A stretch of DNA of 32,280 bases from Sphacelaria rigidula (GCA_964200075.2 CAXNAA020000040.1:1-32280), one strand, 5' to 3'. Shown: positions 1-10,844, counted from the stretch's first letter. A program made the numbers and translations. Notes: a model not told the origin generated them from the letters alone.

Positions 1-1366
1 GGAAGAGTTTGAATGCACAAACGATTAAAAGCCCATAACGGACTTTACTTATGGGACAGAGGAAGTACAAGGGCATATAAAACCCGATGCCTCGTAAACA
101 TGAGCACCGTTTGCCCTCACACAAAAATACTCCGTCTATCACGTGATGTCATCATTCTCAACGATTGACGCAAGAGCCTCCTTATCGCGGGTTATGGCGG
201 AAATACGAATAAGGCGGGCGGTTTTGGCCGTTCCTACGCCACTTAAATGCGGGTCCACCACCATAATACCGACTGACTGCATGCACAAACTTCATGGTGC
301 GTACTGTACCTGTACCGTATACGGTATGCGCTGTACTTTGATGTAGTGGTTTCATGGTACGTCGCTTACGGGGAGCAACATAGCAGCAACGCAGCAGTAA
401 CGCCGATGAGCGCGGTAAGTGCTGTAAGCGTGTTCGTAATGGCAGTCATGGTGCGAACCACACACGCACGCTGCGTACTCTCAACACGTGCAAAACTGTA
501 AGATCTAGTACGCTCCAGACGGTACGTGGAGCCGCGGCACAAAACATTACAGACGACAGACTGCTGTGCACAATTATGAGGCGTAATAGTAGTACTTCAG
601 ACTCCACACCACTACTGCACTGTCTGCAGGCGCCTGTGTTATGACTTCGACAAGTATGTGCCTTATATGCACCCCCGGGCCCTTCCACTGTAGAGTAGGT
701 GTTGTGTGTGGTGACAAAGGAATGATTCTGAACGCAAAAATTGTCATAGTCCAACTCAGTCCACCGGCGGGGGGGTCGCTGTATGAGAGTTAGCCGGGAT
801 GTAGATTTCACCGTTTTCTCTCCGTAGTGGTGGAACCTCTTGTTTGAACCAAGCAATGGTATCAGGGAGTTCGATCTAATATAGTTTATTCAATAACCAC
901 AAAATTATGCTCAGGCTTGTTATTCGATAAAGCTAGGGAGGGTATTCAATGTAGTTGATTTACGAACAGAAGGCAGAAGCATGAGCGGGAAACTGCGGGG
1001 CATTCAGGTATTCTAGGAATATCATTGAGAAGTTTCCTTGTGGTCGAACAACGGCATTTTTTTTCCCCCGCGAGTTTCTATATCTTGGGGACTGTGAGCG
1101 TATCTGGTTGTGGATCTAGCGCCGACAGTAGATTTTGAATCGTAGGCAATCGAGACAGGGTAGTGCTGTACGCCCTACTCTCTCACCCGTCTCCCTCGCC
1201 TCTCTGCACACAATTTACTAAGTGGGGATAGGAATAAAAAAGACTTGAAACATATCTTCATCTTCTTCTCACTTACTGCAAGAGGGCATTCATCTGTTTG
1301 AGTACACAGCAAGGGGCTGTTGCTGCTACAAGGTCATCGAATATACACGATCATTCGAAGACGGAC
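1..1366. other. No recognised gene
   Basis: Only short random-looking frames occur here, including an unconvincing 136-codon frame on the - strand. There are scattered TACTGTAC/GTACGGTAC-like motifs at about 280-350 and a poly-T/poly-C run near 1057-1068. No coding signal was found. Confidence 0.5.
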
Positions 1367-2004
1367 AACCCACGGTATAGAGTCTGGCGTACACCAGAAC
1401 AGACAACATCATGGCGACTGTACTATGCTCTTCGGTCATCTTGAGTTTATCGGTACCGCCATGTGTGCCGCGCCGTCTCTACAGCTTCAGCGTTGTTCCT
1501 TGGGAAGGTATGGAGCACGTGTCACCCCCAGGGTGGGTCATCTGTTGCTTCGGCATAATTTTCACTTGAAGAATGAGGGAAAGTGTACCGACAGTACGGT
1601 ACTGACGACAGTATAGGTAGACGAAGACAAACAACAACGCACAGGACAGTACGATACTGTACAGTACACTAGAGTTTTGTCTTCGTCTCTCTCCCTCCCT
1701 CGCTGCGTTCCTTTGCTTTGTCTACGGATATCATCAAAGGATCAGATTCCACCAAGTTTCCGGAGAGCCTCAACTGGGTCTTGAATTCATTTTTCAAATG
1801 AAAATTATGCCGAAGCAACAAATGACCAACCCTGGGGGTGACACATGCTCCATACCTTCCCGACAAACAACGCTGAAGCTGTAGAGACGGCACGGCGCAC
1901 ATGGCGGTACCAATACCCTCGACACAACCAACAAACAGAAGAGCATAGTGCAGTCTCCATGATGTTGTCGGTTATACTACGCACCACGCTCTATACTCTG
2001 GGTT
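1367..2004. repeat. Foldback repeat: inverted arms of about 210 bp
   Basis: The arm 1367-1576 matches the reverse complement of 1787-2004, with scattered mismatches and small gaps. Shared blocks include CGGCATAATTTTCA and GACAACATCATGG. The spacer 1577-1786 contains a second small inverted pair (AGACGAAGACAAA and TTTTGTCTTCGTCT) and TACTGTAC-type motifs. Open frames on opposite strands here encode similar peptides because of the symmetry, not because they are genes. Probably a foldback or MITE-type element. Confidence 0.75.
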
Positions 2005-3131
2005 CTTTCTCTGTGCGCCTGGGTACACAAAGCGGCAGCATTTTTCTCTTCGTGATGTGTCGGAGCGTGTCATACATGGATAAGAGTCAAGCGAGCATAG
2101 AATTTCAAGCTTTGATACTTGGAATAACACAGCACCTTTTCATTTTTGGCAGTGAAAGGTCACGGATAAAAAGAAGTCGGCCAAGCGACAAGTAGCGAGA
2201 TAAAAGAAACCATTATGTCATTGTACTGCACCGTACTATACTGTACTGTACTTTGCATTGGTTATGCTGACCCCGACTGGCAGTTCGGTAGGTATTGACG
2301 CTCCAAATGGAACACATTGAAAAACTATTTGAATAATTTTCCGAGGTTTCCCCGCCCTTTATCGGATTCCGGGGGTCCAGGCGTGGGTGGAGACCCCCTG
2401 AACCCGGTACAGAATGCCTTGAAGCAAAAACACAAAATTGTACGCGTCCTGGTAGTCCAAGGAACAATTGTACAAATTGTCGCGAAGCTCAAGAACCTGA
2501 TGCAGTTTTCTCGTTTTCGGGTCAAATTACGCTCTATATTGAAATCAAGTAGTTAGGAGTTCGTACCTTTCGACCTCAGTTAATCTAAAAAAGCGAAGAT
2601 GTTCACGCCGATTCTAGAGTTGGGCCCTGAAACTTTGCACACATATACTGTGGAACATGAAAACAAATCATGGAGGTCTCTCGAATTTTGTTACGCCAGT
2701 TATCGGGGGTACGAAGAAGAAAGGTAATTCTCCCCAAACCCCCCCAAAACCCAGGGACCCCCGATAACTGGCGAAATTGTGAATCCATATTGCGAACCTG
2801 ACACGCCGTATAGTTCTGTCCAGAACCGCGGTACTCCCTGGTTCTATCCACAGGAAAATTTGAGCCATGAGGAAGATTCTTCGGGTTGTCGGCCAGACCG
2901 CTCTTGGAGATAAATGCTATAAAAAGCCATGCAGTCACGGAGCTATGTATTCGCTCCGGGCTCAAGGCCATCACACACGACACCACCCAGCACATCCAAA
3001 AAGTTTTCCTGGTTTGTGGTCTGTCTCCCTTGTCCGAGACGAGATGCGAGGCTACCCGTTCGCTCCCCGTCCCACTCCGGTGTTCCTCCCACACCCATCT
3101 GTCAAGCTCTCCCGAGCGCTGTCCGCAACGC
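2005..3131. other. No recognised gene; one short hairpin
   Basis: Contains a TACTGTACTGTAC run near 2230 and a G/C-rich self-complementary patch at about 2365-2405. Many overlapping short frames occur at 2600-3250, none convincing. Confidence 0.45.
2694..2773. repeat. 16-bp perfect inverted repeat
   Basis: CGCCAGTTATCGGGGG at 2694-2709 is exactly inverted at 2758-2773, with 48 nt between. It could be the ends of a very small MITE or a stem-loop. Confidence 0.75.
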
Positions 3132-3201
3132 ACCGTCGTAGCTCAATAGACAGAGCAACCTGTCTGCCCAGAGAGACAGCGGCTCATGACCCTGCGTCGG
3201 T
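3132..3201 (+). other. tRNA-like sequence (SINE head or tRNA pseudogene)
   Basis: GTAGCTCAATAGACAGAGCA matches a tRNA D-arm/A-box, with GCTC pairing GAGC. ACCGTCG at the 5' end pairs 6 of 7 with CGTCGGT at 3195-3201, giving the right total length of 70 nt. A weak B-box (GGCTCATGACC) follows. The anticodon arm does not form the standard 5-bp stem and 7-nt loop, so I do not call a functional tRNA. Confidence 0.4.
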
Positions 3202-4984
3202 TGCTCACCGTGTACAATCCTTGAAATATAGAAAAACATTGCTTTGAAGGCTGGTCTTCGGACGGGTCGCTTGGCCAGCGGAAGGACATGTTCGTACACG
3301 GTCCTTATACTGCATGTGTACTACGGTACAACGAAACGTTACAAGAAAGGAAAATATATGTACATATCCACATAGATGGATCATAGTACAAGATTTGAGC
3401 TGGAACCACCCCCGTAGTAGACACAGTCCACACGAGCGGCGAGGCCGGCACGAAGGAGTACTGGTGCGACACGCGGCACCGGTGGGAAGCTGTGTTCAAG
3501 GCGGGAGCGTCGGTGCTATTTTGACTAGAAAGACGACAGTTTCCTGCGTTCGGTTTGATGAATAGCGACGCTCTGTATTGGTGCCTTGCAGGCACAATGG
3601 TACGCCAATCGGTGGGGGCCACGCTGGATGAACTGGATCTCTACTATTTAATACGCGTCCGGGGTAGCCCATGGTGTGTAGAGTCCATTTGGAAAGGAAC
3701 TTTCTCGATCGCTTTTGCCTAAACATATAACGACACAGGTCTCTGCATGCATGCCTTGTGGAAAAGTTGGACGGCATGAAATTGGAGAACTGTCCAATGG
3801 GCTTCATGAACTTCAGTATGAAACGCTGTAATGCACTGTAGTGTAGTAGTAGTGTACTGTAGTGTTCTGGACAGACTCTGTGTGTTGTCCTCGTAACTAT
3901 TTTGGACGCCAGTGTACGCAGTTCAGTATTTGAGGGCGCATCAGCCGGGGTCACACAGCAAGTACTGTAGTGTACTTTGTTCTTCTGTTTCGTGTTGTTC
4001 TGTCCTGTCCTGTACTGTATACTTTAGTGCACAGTCCAGTACGGTGTACTGTTGTGTACGATCCCGTACCGTTGTGCATAGTGCTGTACACCGTGCTGAT
4101 TGTTAAAACTTTCATGGCACGGTCGCTGACCGACAGGCAGGTAGATCACACTCGCCAACATCGACGCCCCCTCGGCTGTACCACGCGTTGTACCCGGCAC
4201 CGTCTTCCTTGAAAAGCATCGCCTGTGCTGTACAGTCTGCAGGAATGTATCACGATTGCTGATCAATGTCACGTTCCTCTGTTCGAACACACATCCAGCG
4301 GATCAGGCAATTAGCAGCGAGGTTGCGCCAGTACACGCATTGCTTAGGCAGCGAATGCATCGAGCCTGTACGCTTAGGACCGCGGTATGTGATGGTGATA
4401 CAGCTTCATGGGGTGGTCAACAATGTCCGCGTGTACCGACAGTCATCGCACGTTTAAGCGGGGTGCCCCCCGCACATGGTGTACACCATTGCCTAAGGAT
4501 GTTTCCGTCCCTTCGTCTTGGCCTACATTTTGTTCATCTTGGTTTTCTTGGTTAATATATTCTTATTCTATATCCCCCAATCCACTGCTGGGGTGGGGGC
4601 TCGTTCCTCGACTCCTCGAGGGGTGATGGGCGAGAGAAGACGTGGCGAGTGTTGCGACACCCGATCAGCTGAGCCAAAACTACAGTTGTACGGGGTTTTT
4701 TGTCACTGCTGTTTCTTTTTTTGCACAACCTCTCGTACCGAAAACCACACGAATGGGCATGCCAATCTAGTTGATTATATTTAATTTTCTGGGTCCCCGG
4801 CAGCACGCCATAATAATCAGGGGATGCATGCGGGTGCTGATGTCATTTGTGAAAGCTTTTTTGCCCCGCATATCTCCAATGTCCTGCAGCAAGTGCTTCG
4901 TTCCGGTTGAGTTTATTGCACCGCGTACGTCTATGTTGCAACCACGGCTGCATTCGTAGCGGATTAGCGACTGTGAGACCAGCA
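3202..4984. other. No recognised gene
   Basis: Both strands carry frames up to about 150 codons with no motif or composition that supports coding. The only structure seen is the low-complexity patch at 3830-4090. Confidence 0.45.
3830..4090. repeat. TACTGTAC/TGTAGTG-rich low-complexity patch
   Basis: Degenerate reiterations of TGTACTGTAGTG, TGTCCTGTAC and GTACGGTGTACTG cluster here. Similar motifs occur at about 280-350, 1590-1670 and 2215-2250. Confidence 0.55.
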
Positions 4985-5448
4985 ATCGATCACGTCACTG
5001 CGGCTTCACTCGTCACTGCGCTGCTTATCCGCGGGTGTGTGAGCATGAACACGCTCTCGGTGAGGCAGGCGACGCCATCACGAGTGACCATGTTGTCCTC
5101 AACTTGTGCGAGTATGCGTGCATCGACACCACGGGCAAGATCAAACGTCTTTTGTGCGGGTGGCGCGGCCCTGTGGGGGCGGAGGGGCACAAGTGCAAGC
5201 GCAATTGCACGTGCGCAAAGTCAGGGAAGGGTTGTCATACATTGTGGGTATGTGGGTGCAAGGGGCGGTGGGCCTCAAGTATCGATTCACAATGTGGTTC
5301 AGTCACTGAAGGATTAGGGGTACGCGTAGGGGATTAATACGAGCCTGGGGAGTAACAGAAGCGGCGCACCAGTGGCGGGGCGAGCGATTTCGAAGATTCG
5401 GAGTCTGATTACAGCACCTCCTCGGACACATATTCTGATTCCGGCTGA
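4985..5448 (+). pseudogene. Broken cysteine-rich (CXC-like) reading frame with acidic tail
   Basis: One frame carries LLCGWRGPVGAEGHKC and then CKRNCTCAKSGKGCHTLWVC with GCKGRW. The spacing CxC-x6-C-x5-CxC resembles half of a tesmin/TSO1 CXC motif. The same frame hits TAA at 5335-5337 and another stop shortly after, yet continues to an acidic Ser-rich end DFEDSESDYSTSSDTYSDSG followed by TGA at 5446-5448. A Cys-rich module followed by an acidic tail in one frame across two stops suggests a decayed gene, perhaps from a transposable element. No clear start is seen, and the stretch upstream is blocked by stops near 4960-4975. The function is unknown. Confidence 0.4.
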
Positions 5449-6619
5449 GACAGGAGTTGGGACGTTGTGAACCGATATCTGCAACAGGTTATCGTGGCGT
5501 GATAATGTGGAAGTCGCCCTCAGGTGACGGCTATTGTAAGCGGCAGGACAGCATGTGTTGGAATCTTGGATCGTATCACTTCTGCAGAATCAACATTCAA
5601 GCAATTGGCGCGGATCTGTCATACTGCACGAAGTAGGAACTTTGAAACTATATATCGGAAGCATTTGCAACGCTTGTAACATATTGTGTTCGCGCGTACG
5701 CTGATCACCAGTGTGCTTCTTTTGGTTTTGTTGATGGTGTTTTGTTCTTGGCAGCACTTGCTATATTCGAAGCACTTCCGATCAATTTGTGGCTTTTTCG
5801 GTGCAGACACCCGGTCTCCCCGTTGGCTCGCTCGGTATCCTCGATACCTTCCGACGGTTGGGACGTGGGTTCGAATCTCGGTGAAGTCACACGATCTGGG
5901 ATTTTTTCTCATATTCGACTTCACGGTGGACGAGGCAAAGAGACCGCTGAACCCTTCTCGCGATAGAAAGTAAGGCAAGCACCAAAGAAGAAGGGTGGAA
6001 TGCTAAAACAAAATAAAATATATAACTCCTGTGTTGGTCTTCCTCCTGTGTGACCCCGGCTGATACGCCCACATATACGGAATGGTGTAGACTGGCGCCT
6101 AGAATAGATGGGATGACAACACACACAACACACAGAGACCCCCCCCCCCGCCCTGACTTAAGGTCTCTAGTATATGTCGAATATGCCCCTTTTTATTTGT
6201 TGCCCGCTCCATTACATTATTTTGCGCCGTTTCTGCTCCCTGAGATTGCCCAGTTATGCTCTTCCGGCGCTAATAACGTCGACTTCGCAGCGACATTTAC
6301 TTGTTTGTACTTGACGACTTCACCGTCTTGACAAAAAACATATGCGTTCCGTGTACTCATGTGCCATCTTACGTGCTCAACATGAGAAATTCATGGCTTG
6401 GGATGGACGGTACCCCCCTGCCCCCCGGTAGAAGGAGAGGGCTCCCACGTTTTAGGAATGAGAAGAGAAGGGAAATTGGAACGAACAAAACGATGCGTGC
6501 GCAATATCGCGTTGTCGTGTGTCCATTCTATGTTTTTTCCACCTTCTGTTTTTTTCCCCTACATTTCTTCTCCGTACCTGTCGCTTTTTAGGGGTATTAC
6601 TGTCGAGGCTATTTTTTCT
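5449..6619. other. No recognised gene
   Basis: Holds a poly-C run (6138-6150) and the tRNA-like box pair at 5820-5885. Short frames on both strands lack recognisable motifs. Confidence 0.45.
5820..5885 (+). other. tRNA-like A-box/B-box pair (possible SINE)
   Basis: TTGGCTCGCTCGGTA resembles an RNA polymerase III A-box, and GGTTCGAATCTC about 45 nt later is a near-consensus B-box. A full cloverleaf does not close. A tRNA-derived SINE or a degenerate tRNA is the best reading. Confidence 0.35.
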
Positions 6620-7132
6620 CCCTGAGGCCGCTCCTTATAGCAGACAAAAATATTCATCTGTAAAAGTGCCTTTTTGGAGCTTCTAAGTCATTTTACGCCC
6701 TAAAAGAGTGCTAGGCGGATATTGACACCTTGGAATGACTTGCGGTACTCGTTCAGACGGTTCCAGCACGCCTGTGCGATTTTCCGGTTGCCGCAGTTTC
6801 TTTCTTGCCCAGACTTGCATTTTTCTCGGAGATCGCTCATTTTTCTCGGAAACCGGTCAACTGCATAAAAACTTCGCATATTTCTGTGGACTTGACCGAT
6901 CTCCGAGAAAAATGGGCGATCTCCGAGAAAAACGCAAGGCTGGACAAGAAAGAAACTGCGGCAACCGGAAAAACGCACAGGCGTGCTGGAACCGTTCGAA
7001 CGAGTACCGCAAGTCATTCCAAGGTGTCAAAATCCGCCTAGCTCTCTTTTAGGGCGTGAAACGACCCAGAAGCTTTAAAAAGGCACTTTTCCAGATGTAT
7101 ATTCTTGTCTGCTACAAGGAGCGGCGTGAGGG
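6620..7132. repeat. Near-perfect palindrome of about 0.5 kb (foldback element)
   Basis: The arms, about 6620-6860 and 6892-7132, are inverted copies with few mismatches around a loop of about 31 nt. Because of the symmetry, both strands carry a 105-codon frame with nearly the same peptide (starting MTCGTRS and ending IRLALF). These are mirror images, not two genes. There is also an internal reiteration of TTTTTCTCGGAGATCG within each arm. Confidence 0.85.
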
Positions 7133-7810
7133 GCTATTATTTTCCTGAAATATTTCCTGATATCTCAGAATTTTTTGGAAAATACTTGTTTTGCGAAATA
7201 TGTGATGGCCGATTTCTCAACCAGGTCGGGCAATGTATCGATAGAAGACTAACCACAACTTCTCCCGGAAATCTAGCGGCGGGTTTATTTTTCGGCAGTA
7301 AATGTTCGGGCAAAGTCGGAAAAATTTCACAGTTTCGGGAAATTTCCAATGAAGCAGCAAAAATTGCCTCAATAAGAACCCTTACACGGTAGTATCCTCT
7401 TGATTACGCTTACTCTGTGGTGAGGACGCCCGTATTTTTTCTCGCTGATTTGTGTTGATTGTGCTTCTTTTACATATTGTTGCCAGATTACCTGGATGTC
7501 CCAACACTGTATTTTCTTACCCTCCCGCTGAATCTCATTGGCAATAATGTGTGCGTTACAACTTTTCAAGGGGGCAACGGCACATACCCAACACGATGCC
7601 CTCACGTTTGCCCTACTACCCCAAGGTATTACTCCATGAGGCATCAACGGAACACGACTCACGCTCGTTCGGTCCTTCGCCTGTTCGTCTCATACCCACC
7701 GTGGGTACTGCGTTTTTCCTCAGGTGCGCACAGATGTTAGCGAGGTCGGGGGTGAACTATGAGGTCAGAAAGGCTGGGGATAACCCGGGACGACGGGCGT
7801 ATCCACCACA

Positions 7811-7828
7811 GGGTTAGGGTTAGGGTTG
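7811..7828 (+). repeat. Short interstitial telomere-like tract
   Basis: GGGTTAGGGTTAGGGTTG is almost three TTAGGG units. It is too short for a telomere. It may mark a repaired break, or be chance. Confidence 0.6.
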
Positions 7829-8069
7829 AGGTTTTGTGGACGGTGCCTGACGTCGTTTCAGTTCTGCAAGAAGACATTTGCTACATTGGTGGCACTGCCC
7901 GCGGTTGAGGCTTTCGTGAGCGTGCTTTCCTGTCGCGTGCTTCGATTCAAAGGTGGAAACGATCGAAGGCTACCGACCGACGCCGGAGTATTGTCGGTGG
8001 TGCTGTCGGCGCTTGATCTTGTTTCGCTGTTCGATTGGAGGATAGAAAGTGTTAGGGAAAGTTTAGAGA

Positions 8070-8393
8070 ATGGTGTGTGAAAAGCTCCAGAGTTTCGACA
8101 GTGAAAACAGCAGTATGCCGCGGGATATATACTTCAAGACGAACATTTTCCGCGGGACGCCCGCCATGCCGTTCTTGCCACGAGTACAGAGTGGTATACC
8201 GTGCGATTATCCACTTATATATGAACTCCCCGTGTCAGGTAGTAATGGAAACCCCCCGCTGAAGGAAGAGAGCCTGGGCTTTTGGGCCTTAACGCTCGGC
8301 CCCATGATTGGTGAGTCGCTGAGCACGATGTATTTTGCGCAAAAGTTCAGCTACCGAACGTCTTCCGACGACAACACCGCAGAGGGAAACTGA
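8070..8393 (+). CDS. Unrecognised ORF, 107 codons
   Basis: A frame from ATG 8070 (or ATG 8115) to TGA 8393 with a protein-like composition (segments MPRDIYFKTNIFRG, PMIGESLSTMYFAQKFSY). It lies between the diverged inverted repeats, and another 87-codon frame follows at 8402-8665. I do not recognise the family. It could be a fragment of a mobile-element protein or a chance frame. Confidence 0.25.
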   Translation: MVCEKLQSFDSENSSMPRDIYFKTNIFRGTPAMPFLPRVQSGIPCDYPLIYELPVSGSNGNPPLKEESLGFWALTLGPMIGESLSTMYFAQKFSYRTSSDDNTAEGN

Positions 8394-8401
8394 TTATTGG
8401 C

Positions 8402-8665
8402 ATGCCCTCGCTTGCGGGCAAGACTCAAAATGAGATGCCTTTCCTGCGGATTTGTTACATGCAACAGTCGTATCGGCACACGTCGCCTCTTTGTAATATT
8501 TGCTCCGCAGTGAACAGCCGCCGGCGCGGCGCACGCGGCAATGTGAATACCGAACTTTTGGCCATCATGAAGGATATTATTGTTTCAGTAGAAAGGAAAG
8601 GGTATTGCAAACGGGACTTGATTTCAGGTTTTGCACCTTTTGCCAAGCAATTGGTGCTTTGTTAG
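8402..8665 (+). CDS. Unrecognised ORF, 87 codons
   Basis: Starts 8 nt after the stop of the preceding ORF, in a different frame. It contains a CNICSAVNSRRRGARGN stretch with two cysteines. No family is recognised. The tight spacing might mean one split reading frame. Confidence 0.2.
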   Translation: MPSLAGKTQNEMPFLRICYMQQSYRHTSPLCNICSAVNSRRRGARGNVNTELLAIMKDIIVSVERKGYCKRDLISGFAPFAKQLVLC

Positions 8666-8912
8666 ACTTCTCCGACATAAAGCTTCCTGAAAGTAAAAAT
8701 CCGGCGATTTCCGGACTAATCTGTCCCTAGTCTGATATGTATCCATCACCTGACCTGGCGAAGAAATCTGTCACATATTTCGGACAGGAAATTATTTTCC
8801 CAAAAATTTCCGACATGTCGTCTCAAATAAAAGTCCCGCCGATTATGCCCCCCTGTCTACTTTGGGCTGGCTCCAGCAAGAATCCTATCCTACGGTTATT
8901 ATATGCGGGCAT

Positions 8913-9230
8913 TCATTTATAATTACTCATTTTATTTCGGTGCAGGACTGTAATGCCCGTAAGACCTAATATTTCCGAGATCGCTATCGCAGTCGCTGGC
9001 GATGGCCACTGGTCACACATGGGGCAGCCGTGGTTACTTCTTACACTAGCCCATAAAAATTGACCTTCTGTGAACCTCGGAAGCGCTTTGTTCTCTGGTA
9101 AAAGTCTCACAAAATATTTGACCCAATAGTTCGAAATGTCCCCAATAAAATTGCCACAAGAGCAAAAAACAAGTGCGTTCGTTAACCCTGACATCTTCAC
9201 AGGAACGACTGCATCGACAAGTTGACGCAC
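8913..9230 (-). CDS. Unrecognised ORF, 105 codons
   Basis: A - strand frame with protein-like composition and paired cysteines (VFCSCGNF and GCPMCDQW). It lies just outside the inverted pair. No start context or homology can be shown. May be a relic or chance. Confidence 0.22.
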   Translation of the reverse strand: MRQLVDAVVPVKMSGLTNALVFCSCGNFIGDISNYWVKYFVRLLPENKALPRFTEGQFLWASVRSNHGCPMCDQWPSPATAIAISEILGLTGITVLHRNKMSNYK

Positions 9231-9939
9231 ACCCGCACTGGCGCGTCATGTCGCATCTGCACGACACCTCGGTCTACAACATACATCGCTGTCGACACCA
9301 TTGAGACCGCAAGGCATCGGAGGGCCATGTACCGAACCCTACCCCGCTACGCGCTCACGGGCCCTGCTGCACTTTTGGTCCCGATCGATGCCAGGCTGCC
9401 GAAGAGGTGTGGATACGACGCGAGTATGTATCTTTCCACAGTTCACTACTGGAGTTTCACACTTTTTTTCAACAGCAACTTCACTTGTGGATTTCTCCAC
9501 CGTGACTGGATGAACTGCCGTGAAACTTGGCGCAATAGTCAGATACAACGCAGACAGTTTGTCCACCGACTGGGGACACGCTCCGGTCTGCCTGAATAAA
9601 TAACGAAGCGACTACGGATTGTGGGCAATGCCATCGTTACGCCCTCACACGGCCTCCCCGCAGCCCAAACTGCGTGTACCGTGAACGAATGCATACCTTG
9701 ACACGCTGATGCGCTAAATTCTATATCATGAGCTGCTGGGCGGCTTCTGCGCTGGCGAATAAACATTGATCTGTACTGGGACACCCTGTGGATGGCATTG
9801 TGTACAGAACCCATTCACATCGCCTGTGGACATGCTCAGTTCGTGAAGCACAGCCGTATGCGCGCTGTCGGCGCTGCAATGCGCTGAACCTTCGCCCACA
9901 TGTCATGAAAATTGCTCACGTCAGACAGGTCAGCTCCCT
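9231..9939. other. No recognised gene
   Basis: A 125-codon + strand frame (9222-9599) and shorter - strand frames overlap, with no motif or consistent coding signal. Confidence 0.4.
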
Positions 9940-10395
9940 ATAGCTCGAGCTAGCTCTTTTCAAGCGTAGCTCCCTAGTGAGCTATGAGAGCGACATGAGC
10001 TACGCATGTTTTTCCTGGAGTGAGCTGTGAGAGCTGTATGAGCTACGCATGTTTACCGTACGTGAGCTACCAACCCGTAGCTCATCCTCTCATATTCGTC
10101 CTGGGTGAGCTATGGGGGCTGTATGAGTTACGCACGTTCGCGATAGGTGAGCTACCAACCCGTAGCTCATCCGCTCAGATTCGTTCTGGGTGAGCTATGA
10201 GAGCTGCATGAGCTACGCATGTTTACCGTACGCGAGCTACTAACCCATAGTTCATCAGCTCATATTCCCTCTGAGTGAGCTATGACAGCTGCATGAGTTA
10301 CGCATGTTTGTCCCGGATGAGCTATGAGAGATGCATGAGCTACACATGTTTGCCCTGGATGAGCTATGAGAGCTATGAGAGCTACGATTGCTCAT
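9940..10395. repeat. Alternating A/B minisatellite, block 1
   Basis: Units of about 42 bp built on GTGAGCTATGAGAGCTGCAT with GAGCTACGCATGTTT (type A) alternate with units containing GAGCTACCAACCCGTAGCTC (type B). The B unit is itself partly palindromic. The dense AGCT content makes long open frames on the - strand that are repeat artefacts. Confidence 0.85.
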
Positions 10396-10502
10396 CCCTT
10401 TGACCGCGAGGGTAGGAGGTCTCTGAATCGACATCATTCACACCCAAAACAATAAGTGAATTATGCTGATTTATCAGATTACCTACCCTCGCGGTCAAAG
10501 GG
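10396..10502. repeat. 21-bp perfect inverted repeat between the minisatellite blocks
   Basis: The 21-bp sequence at 10396-10416, starting CCCTTTGACCGCGAGGG, is exactly inverted at 10482-10502, with 65 nt between. A related ACCCTCGCGGCC occurs near 10590. May be a small MITE. Confidence 0.75.
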
Positions 10503-10844
10503 CTAACTCCTTGACGGCGAGCATACGTCATCTGTTGAATCGGCTCCAACTTCACTTGAAAAACGTATGCATGACCAGATGGACTCGTACCCTCGCGGCC
10601 CACGGATCAAAAGAAATGAATCGGTCGATTATTGTAGACTGAATATCAAGACGTATTTTAACCATCCGACCATGCGAACGAGGATATGTGTTGGCTTCTT
10701 TTCTTCCTATCGCAAAGAGTAAGGCAAAACATCACAACCTAATAATATGTGCCGCCATCGTTCGAACCGTTCGAACAAGAACGTTCCACCATAGGCAACA
10801 CGGGGTTGGCCAGCGGCGAGATAGGCATATGGCGTGAGTGAGCC
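10503..10844. other. Spacer between minisatellite blocks
   Basis: No gene is seen. It includes the self-complementary motif GTTCGAACCGTTCGAAC near 10760. Confidence 0.5.

Larger units (their letters stand above)
7165..8815. repeat. Diverged inverted repeat pair flanking unrecognised ORFs
   Basis: The segment about 7165-7310 (CGAAATATGTGA, CCAGGTCGGG, CCGGAAATC) resembles the reverse complement of about 8684-8815 (CGAAATATGTGAC, CCAGGTCAGG, CCGGAAATCG). The arms are clearly diverged and about 1.5 kb apart, starting just after the palindrome. They may be the ends of an old composite element or two inverted copies of one repeat. Confidence 0.55.

Noticed and set aside
446-856. 136-codon - strand ORF
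   Set aside because: No motif, no splice or start support, random-looking composition.
3132-3201. Functional tRNA gene
   Set aside because: The anticodon stem and loop do not have the canonical size, and the T-arm pairs poorly.
6700-7052. Two 105-codon ORFs on opposite strands
   Set aside because: They are mirror images produced by the palindrome; there is no evidence for a gene.
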